In this document: in pieces, positions 43,171 to 52,703 of the stretch
How the letters are laid out: each line of letters begins with the position of its first letter
Numbering within the stretch: position 1 is the stretch's first letter
NCBI RefSeq assembly: GCF_026427775.1
Contig: NZ_CP044532.1
Coordinates: 1,674,001-1,738,000 of the forward strand
From: Arthrobacter sp. CDRTa11
Lineage (GTDB): Bacteria; Actinomycetota; Actinomycetes; Actinomycetales; Micrococcaceae
Length of the DNA stretch: 64,000 nt
Reading direction: 5' to 3'
The notes under the pieces: model-generated
Databases searched by the model: none
Told to the model about the DNA's origin: nothing
Seen by the model: the letters and a program-made list of their open reading frames with translations, nothing else
Program-made: the position numbers and the translations under genes

Positions 43171-44006
43171 GCTTTGTGATGGGACCTGCCCTGCTGTTCT
43201 GCCCGGCCGACAGGCCCGAGCGCTACCAGAAAGCCGCCGAACGCGCGGATGCCGTCATCCTTGATCTGGAAGATGCGGTGGCCCCGGCCGACAAGCAAAG
43301 GGCCCGCGGCGCCATCCTTGCCCAACTGGGAGCCGGCGCCGACGTGCCCGAGCTGAATCCCAGCCGCACCATCATCCGGATCAATCCGGCCGGCACCGAA
43401 GAGTTCGAAAAGGACCTCCACTGCCTGGCCCACACGCCCTACCGGACCGTGATGCTGGCCAAGGCGGAAAGCGCCGCGCAGCTGGAAGCCCTCCAGGACT
43501 ACCACGTGGTGGCCCTGTGCGAGACTGCCCTCGGAGTTCTCAACGCCCCCGCCATCGCTGCTGCCCCCAACGTTGTGGCGCTGATGTGGGGGGCTGAGGA
43601 TCTTTTGGCCTCCCTGGGCGGGATCTCCAGCCGGAAGGACGACGGCGGCTACCGGGCTGTCGCCCTGCATGCCCGCTCCGCTGTACTGCTGGCCGCACGC
43701 GCCCTTGGCAAAGAAGCAGTGGACGCCGTGTACGTCAATATTCCGGACCTCGAGGGCCTGGCCGTTGAAGCGGCAGATGCTGTGGCCTCAGGATTCAGCT
43801 CCAAGGCCTGCATCCACCCCACCCAGGCAAATGTTGTCAGGGGCGCCTACGCCCCTTCCGAGGCTGACGTTGCGGCGGCCACCAACCTGCTGCAGGCGGC
43901 TGCAACGGCTGGATCAGGAGTCTTCCAGTACAACGGCAAGATGATCGATGGCCCCATCCTCAAACATGCGGAAGCCACCATTCGCCGCGCAGGAGCCCAC
44001 GCCTGA
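43167..44006 (+). CDS. CitE-type CoA-ester lyase (HpcH/HpaI superfamily)
   Basis: The product is 279 residues. A TIM-barrel enzyme with MGPALLFCPADRPERYQKAA, AVILDLEDAVAPADK (metal and acidic residues), CETALGVLNAPAIAAA and MWGAEDLLASLGG. It should cleave a hydroxyacyl-CoA in a retro-Claisen reaction. In M. tuberculosis the homologue Rv2498c has been reported to act on (S)-citramalyl-CoA and (R)-HMG-CoA. No classical HMG-CoA lyase lies in this operon, so this gene may supply that step. The ATG at 43167 overlaps the MaoC stop by 4 nt. Confidence 0.88.
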   Translation: MSFVMGPALLFCPADRPERYQKAAERADAVILDLEDAVAPADKQRARGAILAQLGAGADVPELNPSRTIIRINPAGTEEFEKDLHCLAHTPYRTVMLAKAESAAQLEALQDYHVVALCETALGVLNAPAIAAAPNVVALMWGAEDLLASLGGISSRKDDGGYRAVALHARSAVLLAARALGKEAVDAVYVNIPDLEGLAVEAADAVASGFSSKACIHPTQANVVRGAYAPSEADVAAATNLLQAAATAGSGVFQYNGKMIDGPILKHAEATIRRAGAHA

Positions 44007-44041
44007 TTCACCTGGCCCACGCCTGAAGCTGCCCGCCGTGC

Positions 44042-45511
44042 CTACCTTTGGTGTCCTGGAGTGCGCCGGAGGGAGAGGGGCGGGATGGCCTGCGGGAGCG
44101 GAGTCCGTACCCAGCGCTCGCGGTTTTCGCGGAACTCGGCCCGGGTGGAGAAGCGGTACAGGTACCTGCGGGCGCGCACCCAGCGGGGCGGTTCGCCGTC
44201 GAACGGATCGTGCCGCAGCAGCCGCAGCGTCTGCCGGTCCGATTCCAGCAGCCTGGTGAGGAATGCGTAGAACCACTCCTCGTGCACCGTGCGGAGCGGC
44301 AGGAACCACATCAGCCAGTCCAGCCGCAGGTGGTACGGGGCCCACTGCCGGGGCAGCCGGCGCACGTCCCCGGGTTTTCCCTTGAAACCGTACTCGCGCC
44401 ACTCCGCACCGTCGCTCGGGTCCTCGTCCAAAGTGCCTTCCACCACAATCTCGATCCGATGCCTGGTGACCGTGCCAAACGCGCCGTACGTGTTGACGAG
44501 TTGCCAGCGGTTGAAGCTGGCATTCATCAGCTGCTGCCTGGAGAACAGGTTGCGCACGGGCCAGTAGCTGAGGACCGCCAGCAGGAGTGTTACCGCCAGG
44601 GTGAGGATGAGCCACCACAGGGGAGTCTCCCGGCCGGCGTTGTCGGGATGCCAGTCCAAGGGCAGGACGGGAAATACCGCATGGGCCACCGGATCACTGA
44701 CGGCTGCGAAGGCCAGCACTATGGCAATCCAGTTGAGCCAGGCGAAATTGCCGCTGGCTACAAGCCACAGCTGGGTAAAGATGATGATGCCGGCGGCAGC
44801 GCTGGCCAGCGGCTGCGGGGCGAAGAGGAAGAAGGGCACCACCAGCTGGGCGAAGTGGTTGCCCAGGACCTCCAGGCGATGGAAGGGCTTTGGCAGGAGG
44901 TGCGCCTGCCGGCTCAACGGTCCGGGCATCGGCTGGGTCTCGTGGTGGTAGTACAGGGCGGTGAGGTCCCGCCACTCCTGGCCGCCACGGATTTTGATCA
45001 TTCCCGCGCCGAACTCCAGCCGGAACACCAGCCACGCAATCAGGATCAGGATGGTGCGCGGCGGATCCGTCTGGTCCGAACCCAGGAAGGCTACGGTGAA
45101 GCCTGCTTCCAGGAGCAGCATCTCCCAGCCGAAGCCGTAGAACGTCTGGCCCACGTTCACGATGGACATGTACAGCAGCCAGAGCGAAAGGAAAGCAATC
45201 AAGGGCAGCCAGGGTGGCCCCAGCTGGGGAAGTCCAGCCACCAGCAGCGCTGAGATCATCAGGCCGGTTGTGCAGACTGAACGCAGCAGCGCGTCTGAGT
45301 AGCGCCAACGGAACAGGGTAGGCCGGCCGCGGGCGCCAAATCTTTCAAGATACCCGGGGACGGGGAGCAGGCCACGCTCGCCCAGGAGTGCCGGGAATTG
45401 GTTGAGGGATGACAGGAACGCAACAAAGTACAGTGCCGCGACCCCACGCTGCAGCACCTGCCGGGCGAATTCGTACTCCGACGCATCGAACCAGGAAACC
45501 CAGTCCACCAT
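44042..45511 (-). CDS. Lipase maturation factor family membrane protein
   Basis: The product is 489 residues with about eight membrane segments. The family signatures are NVGQTFYGFGWEMLLLEAGF, RLEFGAGMIKIRGGQEWRDL and YYHHETQPMPGPLS, all characteristic of LMF1/DUF1222 proteins. In animals LMF1 is needed for folding of secreted lipases; the bacterial role is not known. It is a single gene, convergent with the leucine operon. ATG at 45511; a GTG one codon in has a TACCGT box 6 nt upstream and may be the real leaderless start. Confidence 0.92.
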   Translation of the reverse strand: MVDWVSWFDASEYEFARQVLQRGVAALYFVAFLSSLNQFPALLGERGLLPVPGYLERFGARGRPTLFRWRYSDALLRSVCTTGLMISALLVAGLPQLGPPWLPLIAFLSLWLLYMSIVNVGQTFYGFGWEMLLLEAGFTVAFLGSDQTDPPRTILILIAWLVFRLEFGAGMIKIRGGQEWRDLTALYYHHETQPMPGPLSRQAHLLPKPFHRLEVLGNHFAQLVVPFFLFAPQPLASAAAGIIIFTQLWLVASGNFAWLNWIAIVLAFAAVSDPVAHAVFPVLPLDWHPDNAGRETPLWWLILTLAVTLLLAVLSYWPVRNLFSRQQLMNASFNRWQLVNTYGAFGTVTRHRIEIVVEGTLDEDPSDGAEWREYGFKGKPGDVRRLPRQWAPYHLRLDWLMWFLPLRTVHEEWFYAFLTRLLESDRQTLRLLRHDPFDGEPPRWVRARRYLYRFSTRAEFRENRERWVRTPLPQAIPPLSLRRTPGHQR

Positions 45512-45545
45512 TCCACGGTACGCCCGCCAATCACGGCGTCGCCAC

Positions 45546-45557
45546 TAGGATCGAGTG
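45546..45557 (+). promoter_or_regulatory. Leaderless promoter of the TSUP permease gene
   Basis: TAGGAT at 45546-45551 is followed by 6 nt and the ATG at 45558. Confidence 0.45.
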
Positions 45558-46301
45558 ATGTTTGCTCTGGTGCTCATCGCCGTTGTAGCAGGTGCCCTGG
45601 CGCAACGCCTGGCTGGTCTGGGCTTCGGGCTGCTCGTGTCCCCGGTCCTAGTGGTGCTCCTGGGCCCATTTGACGGCGTGCTGATCATCAACCTCTGCGG
45701 CGCTGCTTCCTCCCTCCTGATCCTGTCCCGGGTCTGGAGGTTTGTGGACTGGCAGCGCTACTTCCGCCTGGCGCTCGCGGCGGTTGCAGGCGTGCTCCCG
45801 GGGGCCTGGCTGGCCAGCAACGTCCCTGAGGCGCCCCTGGAGATCTGCATCGGTGTGCTGCTCTTCATCGCGTTGCTGGTGTCGCAGCGGCTGACCCGCA
45901 GTTCGTGGCATGCCCGGGGGCCGGTTCCGTTGGTGGGGCTGGGATTCTCCAGTGGACTCATGAACGCCGCCGCCGGTGTGGGTGGGCCGGCCATCACTGC
46001 CTACGCCATAGCTACGCGCTGGGAACAGAAAAGCTTCAGCGCCACGCTTCAACCCTACTTTGTGACCACCGGCTTGAGCTCCCTTGTGAGCAAGTACATC
46101 CTGTCCGGCGGGCATGTCCCCGCCCTTGAGGGCTGGCAGTGGCTTGGGATCCTGGCAGCAATGGTGGCAGGCATCGTCGCCGGCGACCTGCTCTCGGGCC
46201 GGGTGCACCCCGGCTCGGTCCGCAGGATCGTAGTGGGCATCGCCTATCTGGGGGCCGCCTCCACCCTTGCCAAGGGACTTGTGGAGCTGGCCGCAGTCTA
46301 G
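45558..46301 (+). CDS. TSUP-family (TauE/SafE) permease
   Basis: The product is 247 residues with about eight membrane segments. It has the duplicated TSUP pattern: AGALAQRLAGLGFGLLVSPV near the N-terminus and LGFSSGLMNAAAGVGGPAIT in the second half. Members export sulfite, sulfolactate or related organosulfonates, or move other anions; the substrate cannot be read. The gene is divergent from the lipase maturation factor with only 46 nt between start codons. Confidence 0.85.
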   Translation: MFALVLIAVVAGALAQRLAGLGFGLLVSPVLVVLLGPFDGVLIINLCGAASSLLILSRVWRFVDWQRYFRLALAAVAGVLPGAWLASNVPEAPLEICIGVLLFIALLVSQRLTRSSWHARGPVPLVGLGFSSGLMNAAAGVGGPAITAYAIATRWEQKSFSATLQPYFVTTGLSSLVSKYILSGGHVPALEGWQWLGILAAMVAGIVAGDLLSGRVHPGSVRRIVVGIAYLGAASTLAKGLVELAAV

Positions 46302-46374
46302 GAGCTCCAGGCCGGACAAGCCCGCGCCCTTCACGCTGACCAGCCACTCCCGCCCCGTGCGGGATACTTAACCA

Positions 46375-47559
46375 ATGCAGCCACGCAGAATCGTCCTCCT
46401 CGGATCCACCGGCTCCATCGGCACACAGGCGATTGACGTCGTCGACGGCGCCCCGCACCTTTTTGAGGTGGTGGCGCTCAGCGCGGGTGGAGGGAACCTG
46501 GAGCTTTTGGCCCGGCAGGCCGTCCACACCGGCGCCCTTGCCATAGGCATTGCTGCCGGGGATCAACGGCGCCTGAGGGAGCTGATCGCCGCCGCGGCAC
46601 AGGCCGCGGGGCGGCCCGGGTACAGCCCGGAAATCATTGCCGGTCCGGATGCTTCCACCAGGATCGCCGAGGTGGATGCTGACGTTGTGCTCAACGGCAT
46701 CACCGGCTCCATCGGACTTGCCCCCACCCTGGCGGCCCTGAAATCGGGTGCGACGCTGGCCCTGGCCAACAAGGAATCCCTCATTGTGGGCGGCGCACTG
46801 GTCAAGGCGGCTGCACGGGAAGGCCAGATCGTGCCGGTGGATTCTGAGCATTCAGCCATCGCCCAGTGCCTGCGCTCCGGTTCCGCTGAAGAGGTTGAAA
46901 AACTCATCCTGACAGCTTCCGGAGGGCCGTTCCGGGGCCGGAGCCGCGAAGAACTCCACCACGTCTCACCCCTGGAAGCGCTCGCGCACCCCACCTGGGA
47001 CATGGGCCTGATGGTGACCACCAACTCGGCAACCCTGGTGAATAAGGGCCTTGAGCTGATTGAAGCGCACCTGCTGTTCGACGTCCCGCTGGACCGGATC
47101 GACGTGGTGGTGCACCCGCAGTCCGTGATCCATTCCATGGTCCAGTTTGTGGACGGCTCCATCATTGCCCAGGCCTCCCCGCCGGACATGCGGCTTCCCA
47201 TCGCTCTGGGACTCGGCTGGCCGGACAGGGTGCCCGGGGCCGCATCGCCCTGTGACTGGACACAGGCCACGAAGTGGACCTTCGAGCCCCTGGACACTGA
47301 AGCGTTTCCGGCCGTGTCCCTGGCCAAGGACGCTGCCAAGCAGGGGAGTACCTACCCCGCTGTGTTCAACGCCGCCAATGAGGAAGCGGTGACGGCCTTC
47401 CATGCCGGCCGGATCCGGTTCACGGACATCGTGGATACCATCGACACCGTACTCAGCGAACATTCAGGTTCCTCCGGGCTGACGGTTGAGTCGGTGTTGG
47501 ATGCTGAGAGGTGGGCACGTGCGCGCGCCCACGAACGTTTAGCAGTCAGTAGTCTCTAG
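46375..47559 (+). CDS. dxr: 1-deoxy-D-xylulose 5-phosphate reductoisomerase
   Basis: The product is 394 residues. It converts DXP to MEP with NADPH, the committed step of the MEP isoprenoid pathway. Visible are the Rossmann start [47 protein letters not shown] (metal and substrate), and [20 protein letters not shown]. It is followed 20 nt later by the M50 protease, and ispG lies 3 kb on, an order conserved in actinobacteria (Rv2870c-Rv2868c in M. tuberculosis). Confidence 0.97.
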   Translation: MQPRRIVLLGSTGSIGTQAIDVVDGAPHLFEVVALSAGGGNLELLARQAVHTGALAIGIAAGDQRRLRELIAAAAQAAGRPGYSPEIIAGPDASTRIAEVDADVVLNGITGSIGLAPTLAALKSGATLALANKESLIVGGALVKAAAREGQIVPVDSEHSAIAQCLRSGSAEEVEKLILTASGGPFRGRSREELHHVSPLEALAHPTWDMGLMVTTNSATLVNKGLELIEAHLLFDVPLDRIDVVVHPQSVIHSMVQFVDGSIIAQASPPDMRLPIALGLGWPDRVPGAASPCDWTQATKWTFEPLDTEAFPAVSLAKDAAKQGSTYPAVFNAANEEAVTAFHAGRIRFTDIVDTIDTVLSEHSGSSGLTVESVLDAERWARARAHERLAVSSL

Positions 47560-47579
47560 GAAGCAGCAGAACCACCCAC

Positions 47580-48911
47580 ATGAGCCCCGTTCTCCTCTTT
47601 ATCCTCGGTGTCGTCTTTGTGGCGATCGGCATAGCCGCGTCCATTGCACTGCACGAAGTAGGGCATCTGGTTCCGGCCAAGCTGTTCAAGGTCCGTGTCA
47701 CCAAGTACATGATCGGGTTCGGTCCCACGCTCTGGTCAAAGCGCAAAGGCGAAACCGAGTACGGGTTCAAAGCCATCCCGCTCGGCGGTTACGTGTCCAT
47801 GATCGGCATGTACCCGCCCAACAGCCAGGATGGAACGGTCCGCCCCTCGAGCACCGGGATGTTCCAGACCCTTGCCAGTGAGGCACGTTCCCTCGCCCAT
47901 GAAGAGGTGGGGCCCGGCGACGAAAACCGGGTGTTCTACCGGCTGCCCGTATGGAAAAAGATCATTGTCATGCTGGGCGGCCCGGCCATGAACCTCCTGA
48001 TCGGGCTGGTGCTCACAGCCGTTCTCCTGATGGGTTTTGGCATCGCCACAGCCACCACCACCATCTCCGATGTCTCCAAATGCCAGGTGGCAGCCGGCCA
48101 GACAGTGGATCCGGACTCCCCGGACTGCCAGCCAACCCCGGCGGCGGCGGCCGGGCTGAAGCCCAACGACGTCGTCACTTCCTTTGATGGAAAGGCCGTA
48201 ACCGGCTGGGAACAGCTGACCGAATGGATCCGGGCTTCGGCCGGCAGGGAAGTCAGCATCACCGTTGAACGGGATGGCACACCGGTTACCACTACCATCA
48301 CCCCAGTACTTTCGGCCCGGCCCATCGTGGGTGTGGACGGCCGCCAGGCAAAGGACGACGCCGGAAACCTCCTGTACCAGGACGTCGGCTTCCTGGGCAT
48401 CGGCGCGCAGACCGAACTGGTGCCCCAGCCGGCGTCGTCCGTGCTGCCCATGGCTGGAGAAAACATCAGCCAGGTGGCCGGCGTTGTCTTTAACCTTCCG
48501 GCCCGCGTGGCAGGCGTGGCCAAAGCAGCATTCAGCGAGGAGCCCCGTGATCCCAACGGGCCCATCAGCGTGGTGGGCGTGGGACGCGTTGCCGGCGAGG
48601 TAGCTGCCATGGAGGAAGTGCCTGTGCAGTCAAGGCTGGCGGCCCTCGTGGGGCTCCTGGCCGGGCTGAACTTTGCGCTGGCAGTGTTCAACCTCATCCC
48701 GTTGCTTCCCCTTGATGGTGGCCACGTCGCTGGTGCGTTGTACGAAGGTGCCCGCCGCCGCGTGGCCAAGCTCTTCGGCAAGCCGGATCCAGGGGCGTTT
48801 GATATTGCCAAGCTCCTGCCCGTGACCTATGTAGTGGCGGCACTTCTGATGGGCATGGGTGCGCTCCTGATCTACGCAGACATCGTCAAACCAGTAAATC
48901 TCTTCGGGTAA
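47580..48911 (+). CDS. M50-family site-2 (intramembrane) metalloprotease
   Basis: The product is 443 residues. The zinc site HEVGH is about residue 25 in the first membrane helix (IALHEVGHLVPAKLF), and the third ligand motif is LIPLLPLDGGHVAG near the C-terminus. A PDZ domain lies between (AAAGLKPNDVVTSFDGKAVT). It should cleave membrane-bound substrates such as anti-sigma factors, like Rip1 of mycobacteria. It follows dxr in the conserved order. Confidence 0.94.
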   Translation: MSPVLLFILGVVFVAIGIAASIALHEVGHLVPAKLFKVRVTKYMIGFGPTLWSKRKGETEYGFKAIPLGGYVSMIGMYPPNSQDGTVRPSSTGMFQTLASEARSLAHEEVGPGDENRVFYRLPVWKKIIVMLGGPAMNLLIGLVLTAVLLMGFGIATATTTISDVSKCQVAAGQTVDPDSPDCQPTPAAAAGLKPNDVVTSFDGKAVTGWEQLTEWIRASAGREVSITVERDGTPVTTTITPVLSARPIVGVDGRQAKDDAGNLLYQDVGFLGIGAQTELVPQPASSVLPMAGENISQVAGVVFNLPARVAGVAKAAFSEEPRDPNGPISVVGVGRVAGEVAAMEEVPVQSRLAALVGLLAGLNFALAVFNLIPLLPLDGGHVAGALYEGARRRVAKLFGKPDPGAFDIAKLLPVTYVVAALLMGMGALLIYADIVKPVNLFG

Positions 48912-48944
48912 AGACGCTCCTTTCCAACCCCCTATCAGCCAGTA

Positions 48945-48970
48945 ATGGCTTACTTTTAAAACTAAGCCAT
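48945..48970. promoter_or_regulatory. Inverted repeat before the SatD-like gene
   Basis: ATGGCTTA-N10-TAAGCCAT, perfect 8-bp arms, is centred 55 bp upstream of the following start. The encoded protein has a helix-turn-helix, so autoregulation is likely. Confidence 0.6.
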
Positions 48971-48999
48971 AAATGATTGATTATCGGGTATCAGACGTT

Positions 49000-49011
49000 T
49001 ACGGTTGAGCT
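49000..49011 (+). promoter_or_regulatory. Leaderless promoter of the SatD-like gene
   Basis: TACGGT at 49000-49005 is followed by 6 nt and the ATG at 49012. No Shine-Dalgarno is present. Confidence 0.45.
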
Positions 49012-49716
49012 ATGTACGTTATGACCATCGACCAGCGTGGCAGCAGCACCGACGTCGACCGTGTTCCAGGGCTCATCTCAGAGTTGCGCAGCCTTAGTTC
49101 GGCGGGCTTCGAGCGGTCGGTGGGCGATGAACTCCAGGGCGTGGTGGAACATCCCGCGGAAGTCGTGGACGCCGCTTTGCATGCGCTCCGCAGCGGCTAC
49201 TGGTACGTCGGAATTGGAATAGGCACGGTACACCTGGCGCCCGGCGCCGGGCCGCGCGAGGGAACCGGAACCGGGTTTGTGGCTGCCCGGAAAGCGGTAG
49301 ACCAGGCCAAGAGTGCCGCTGGGCACGTTCCGTTGTCAGTGGTGTCCGGCAGTATTGGCCGTGGAATGGATGTTCCCAAGCATGCAGTGGAAGGAGTAAG
49401 CACGTGCGCCAACGCAGAGGCGGTGCTCCGCCTCATCGGCCGGCTCATTCAGGAACGTACGGAAGCCCAGTGGAGGATTGTTGACCGGCTGCGAAGTATT
49501 CAGGGCAGCGGCGAAAGGCACGGCAGCCAGAAGCAGGTGGCCAAAGAACTGGGAATAACAGAACAGTCGGTGAGCCGTGCCGTGCTCAGGTCCGCCTGGC
49601 AGGAAGAATGGGCTGCCAGACCCGCGGCCGCAATGCTGCTCGAATACGCCCATACCCAGGTCCTGGCGGCGCCGGCTGCCGGGAATCAGGGAACACCTCA
49701 CAAGGGAGATCGGTGA
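49012..49716 (+). CDS. SatD-like protein with C-terminal helix-turn-helix
   Basis: The product is 234 residues. The first 130 residues (MYVMTIDQRGSSTDVDRVPG, SVGDELQGVVEHPAEVVDAALHAL-type segment, GTGFVAARKAVDQAK) have a nucleotide-cyclase-like or SatD-like arrangement. The C-terminus has a clear helix-turn-helix: SQKQVAKELGITEQSVSRAV. A DNA-binding regulator is the best guess. It overlaps the next membrane gene by 4 nt, as satD-like genes commonly pair with a membrane protein gene. The promoter has an inverted repeat, probably its own operator. Confidence 0.7.
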   Translation: MYVMTIDQRGSSTDVDRVPGLISELRSLSSAGFERSVGDELQGVVEHPAEVVDAALHALRSGYWYVGIGIGTVHLAPGAGPREGTGTGFVAARKAVDQAKSAAGHVPLSVVSGSIGRGMDVPKHAVEGVSTCANAEAVLRLIGRLIQERTEAQWRIVDRLRSIQGSGERHGSQKQVAKELGITEQSVSRAVLRSAWQEEWAARPAAAMLLEYAHTQVLAAPAAGNQGTPHKGDR

Positions 49717-50246
49717 ACGCACTCTGGATTGCAGCCGCATTGTTGGTGGCCGGATTCGCCGGCTGGCCGGTAACGGCGCTCGTCTTCCGGCTGGCCAGGA
49801 CCATTGACGACAGGGCCGATGCCGCTACCGCAAGCGACGAGGCAGCGAGGAGGGCCGCGGAGGATCCTTCCGCCGATGTCACGGTGGACACCGTGATTCC
49901 GGGCGCCGTGATTCCGGGCGCCGGCCAGACGGTCGACGGCGAGCTGACGGCGGAAACCGGCCACCCGACGTCGGGCGTTCCCGGTATTGAGCCCCCGGCC
50001 CCCACCCAGCGGATCCTGCGCGGCGGCGCCATCATCGGCGTCCTTGAGCGGCTGGGCGTCTGCCTTGCCATCCTGACCGGTCAACCAGTGGCGATCGCCT
50101 ATATCGTGGCCATCAAGGGCCTGGGCAGGTTTGCGGAGCTGAAGGAAACCCCGGTGGCTGCGGAACGCTTTATCATCGGAACACTCACATCGATGCTCTG
50201 GGCTGCGGGAATCGCGGCCACCGTCAAGGTGCTGTTCCTTGGCTAG
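49713..50246 (+). CDS. Membrane protein paired with the SatD-like regulator
   Basis: The product is 177 residues. The N-terminal membrane segment (LWIAAALLVAGFAGWPVTAL) is followed by a hydrophilic loop with Ala/Asp/Glu-rich sequence and two C-terminal segments (IIGVLERLGVCLAILTGQPV and FIIGTLTSMLWAAGIAATVK). The segment RGGAIIGVLERLGVCLAIL is seen in DUF3307-like membrane proteins that accompany SatD. Start GTG with AAGGGAG upstream. Function unknown. Confidence 0.7.
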   Translation: MNALWIAAALLVAGFAGWPVTALVFRLARTIDDRADAATASDEAARRAAEDPSADVTVDTVIPGAVIPGAGQTVDGELTAETGHPTSGVPGIEPPAPTQRILRGGAIIGVLERLGVCLAILTGQPVAIAYIVAIKGLGRFAELKETPVAAERFIIGTLTSMLWAAGIAATVKVLFLG

Positions 50247-50289
50247 GTGCTGTTCCCTTGCCGGATGGGAAGGAAGGCTGCCAGGGCGA

Positions 50290-50301
50290 TAGGGTAGCGG
50301 T
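50290..50301 (+). promoter_or_regulatory. Leaderless promoter of the YciI-like gene
   Basis: TAGGGT at 50290-50295 is followed by 6 nt and the ATG at 50302. Confidence 0.45.
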
Positions 50302-50595
50302 ATGACTGTTTTTGCCGTTGAGTACGTTTACGCCCCCGATTCCACCGCAGCCCGCGATGAAAACCGTCCCGCGCACCGGGCCTGGCTCTCAGATCTGGCC
50401 GAGGATGGCAGGCTGCTCACCAGCGGACCCTACGGTGACGGTGCAGGCGCGCTGCTGATCTTCAAGGTCCAGGACGAATCGCGGCTGAACGAACTGCTCA
50501 AACAGGATCCCTTTGCCGTCGCAGGCACCATCGCAGGCATCCGGACCACCGAATGGACTCCCGTGATCGGCATTCTGGCCGCCCACACGTCCTGA
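50302..50595 (+). CDS. YciI-family protein
   Basis: The product is 97 residues. The YciI-like ferredoxin fold shows [20 protein letters not shown] with the conserved His and Asp, [16 protein letters not shown] and [17 protein letters not shown]. These small enzymes are suspected dehydrochlorinase or isomerase relatives with unknown natural substrates. It stands alone between the SatD pair and ispG. Confidence 0.88.
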   Translation: MTVFAVEYVYAPDSTAARDENRPAHRAWLSDLAEDGRLLTSGPYGDGAGALLIFKVQDESRLNELLKQDPFAVAGTIAGIRTTEWTPVIGILAAHTS

Positions 50596-50644
50596 TCACG
50601 GACCCGCCCCACCACCGAACCAATTCACTACCCAAGGAGTCCAC

Positions 50645-51811
50645 GTGACCTCGGTCAGCCTGGGAATGCCGTCAGCACCACCGCCCGTCCTTGCACCCCG
50701 CCGCAAGACGCGCCAGATCAAGGTCGGTTCGGTCGGCGTCGGCTCGGACTCGCCCGTCAGCGTTCAGTCGATGACCACCACGCCCACCACGGACATCAAT
50801 GCCACGCTCCAGCAGATCGCCGAACTCACGGCGTCCGGCTGTGACATTGTCCGCGTGGCCTGCCCGTCAGCCGACGATGCTGAGGCGCTGCCCATCATCG
50901 CCCGCAAGTCCCAGATCCCCGTTATTGCTGACATTCACTTCCAGCCCAAGTATGTGTTCGCGGCCATCGAAGCCGGCTGCGCTGCGGTGCGTGTCAACCC
51001 GGGAAACATCCGCAAGTTCGATGACCAGGTTAAGGAAATCGCCAAGGCCGCCAAGGACCACGGCACGTCCATCCGAATTGGTGTCAACGCCGGTTCGCTT
51101 GAACCGGGCATCATGAAAAAGTACGGCAAGGCCACGCCCGAAGCACTGGTGGAGTCTGCCGTCTGGGAGGCTTCCCTTTTCGAGGAACACGGCTTCCATG
51201 ACTTCAAAATCTCTGTCAAGCACAACGACCCCGTCATCATGGTGGCTGCCTACGAAATGCTGGCAGAACAGGGTGACTGGCCGCTGCACCTCGGTGTCAC
51301 CGAAGCCGGGCCGGCTTTCCAAGGAACGATCAAGTCAGCCGTAGCCTTCGGTGCCCTCCTCTCCAAGGGCATCGGGGACACTATCCGCGTTTCGCTTTCG
51401 GCTCCTCCGGTGGAGGAAATCAAGGTCGGAAACCAGATCCTCCAATCCCTGAACCTGCGTCCGCGCAAGCTGGAGATTGTGTCCTGCCCCTCCTGCGGCC
51501 GCGCCCAGGTGGACGTCTACACCCTGGCCGAGCAGGTGACGGCAGGCCTTGAGGGGATGGAGATCCCGTTGCGCGTGGCGGTGATGGGTTGCGTCGTCAA
51601 CGGGCCCGGAGAAGCCCGCGAAGCTGACCTTGGGGTAGCGTCAGGGAACGGCAAGGGCCAGATCTTTGTGAAGGGCGAAGTCATTAAGACTGTCCCTGAG
51701 AGCGAAATTGTTGAGACACTGATCGAAGAGGCCATGCGTATCGCGGAAGAGATGGGGGAGGCCGATGGCGAAGATGCTGTCAAAGGTAGCCCCGTGGTTA
51801 GCGTCTCGTAA
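50645..51811 (+). CDS. ispG: 4-hydroxy-3-methylbut-2-enyl diphosphate synthase (flavodoxin/ferredoxin)
   Basis: The product is 388 residues. It reduces MEcPP to HMBPP, a late MEP-pathway step. Motifs: [20 protein letters not shown] at the N-terminus, [15 protein letters not shown] and the C-terminal [4Fe-4S] ligands in [10 protein letters not shown] and [11 protein letters not shown]. Start is GTG with AAGGAG upstream. The following acetyltransferase gene starts inside its last 47 nt. Neighbours dxr and the M50 protease complete the usual block. Confidence 0.97.
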   Translation: MTSVSLGMPSAPPPVLAPRRKTRQIKVGSVGVGSDSPVSVQSMTTTPTTDINATLQQIAELTASGCDIVRVACPSADDAEALPIIARKSQIPVIADIHFQPKYVFAAIEAGCAAVRVNPGNIRKFDDQVKEIAKAAKDHGTSIRIGVNAGSLEPGIMKKYGKATPEALVESAVWEASLFEEHGFHDFKISVKHNDPVIMVAAYEMLAEQGDWPLHLGVTEAGPAFQGTIKSAVAFGALLSKGIGDTIRVSLSAPPVEEIKVGNQILQSLNLRPRKLEIVSCPSCGRAQVDVYTLAEQVTAGLEGMEIPLRVAVMGCVVNGPGEAREADLGVASGNGKGQIFVKGEVIKTVPESEIVETLIEEAMRIAEEMGEADGEDAVKGSPVVSVS

Positions 51812-52664
51812 GGACGAAACCCCAGTTGAGGGCATTACTGTCCGCACGTTGGGCGGATCGGACACCACCGCCCTGCGCGGCCTTGCCCTCCAGGACCCGG
51901 TAGCCAACGTCTTTATACTCGCCCACCTGCGGGCAGCGGGGACCGCTGCGCCCACCAGCGGCGGAGCCGCTGTTTTGGGCGTCTTCGACGACGGTGTGCT
52001 GGTGGGTGCCTGCTGGACGGGGGCCAACCTGGTTCCCATCCAGCTGGACCCGGCCTTTGCGGGGCAGGTGGCCGCCGTAGCCAACAGGTCCGGACGCCGT
52101 TATGCCTCGGCCTTTGGCCCTTCCGAGCCCGTCCTGGCGTTGTACGCGGAATTGGCGGAGCTCGGACACCTGGCCCATGAGGTCAGGGCGGAACAGCCCC
52201 TCATGACCCTGGCAGGTCCTCCCTTGGTGGAACCCAACAGGGACCTTGGGCTGGGCCGGCTGGCAGATTTTGACCGTATCCTCCCCGCCTGCGCCGCCAT
52301 GTTTGAAGAGGAAGTGGGCTATTCGCCGTTCCTGGGCGGGCGGGAGTTCTACAGCCGGCGCGTAGAGGGCCTGATCAAGCAGGGTCATTCGCTCGTTCAC
52401 CTGAACCCTGCGGGGGAAGTGGTGTTCAAAGCCGAGCTGGGCGCGGTCACTGCCGACGTCACCCAGATCCAGGGAGTGTGGATGAACCCCCTGTACCGCG
52501 GACAGGGCCTGAGCGCAGGGTACATGGCTGCCGTGGTGGACCACGCCAGGAAAATTGCGCCGGTCACCAGCCTTTATGTCAACGGCTTCAACTCGCGCGC
52601 CAGGGCTGCATACCAGCGGGTCGGATTCCGGGAAGTCGGAACATTCGCTACAGTTCTCTTTTAG
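51765..52664 (+). CDS. DUF4081-GNAT family acetyltransferase
   Basis: The product is 299 residues. The N-terminal half is DUF4081-like ([20 protein letters not shown]), and the C-terminal half is GNAT ([20 protein letters not shown], then [20 protein letters not shown]). The gene lies after ispG in many actinobacteria (Rv2867c in M. tuberculosis). The substrate is not known. The start is chosen from GGGGGAGG 5 nt upstream of the ATG at 51765, giving a 47-nt overlap with ispG. Confidence 0.88.
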   Translation: MAKMLSKVAPWLASRKDETPVEGITVRTLGGSDTTALRGLALQDPVANVFILAHLRAAGTAAPTSGGAAVLGVFDDGVLVGACWTGANLVPIQLDPAFAGQVAAVANRSGRRYASAFGPSEPVLALYAELAELGHLAHEVRAEQPLMTLAGPPLVEPNRDLGLGRLADFDRILPACAAMFEEEVGYSPFLGGREFYSRRVEGLIKQGHSLVHLNPAGEVVFKAELGAVTADVTQIQGVWMNPLYRGQGLSAGYMAAVVDHARKIAPVTSLYVNGFNSRARAAYQRVGFREVGTFATVLF

Positions 52665-52703
52665 CGGGGCAGGTGTTGCCCCTTTCTTACTTTGGGGGAC
52701 CAC

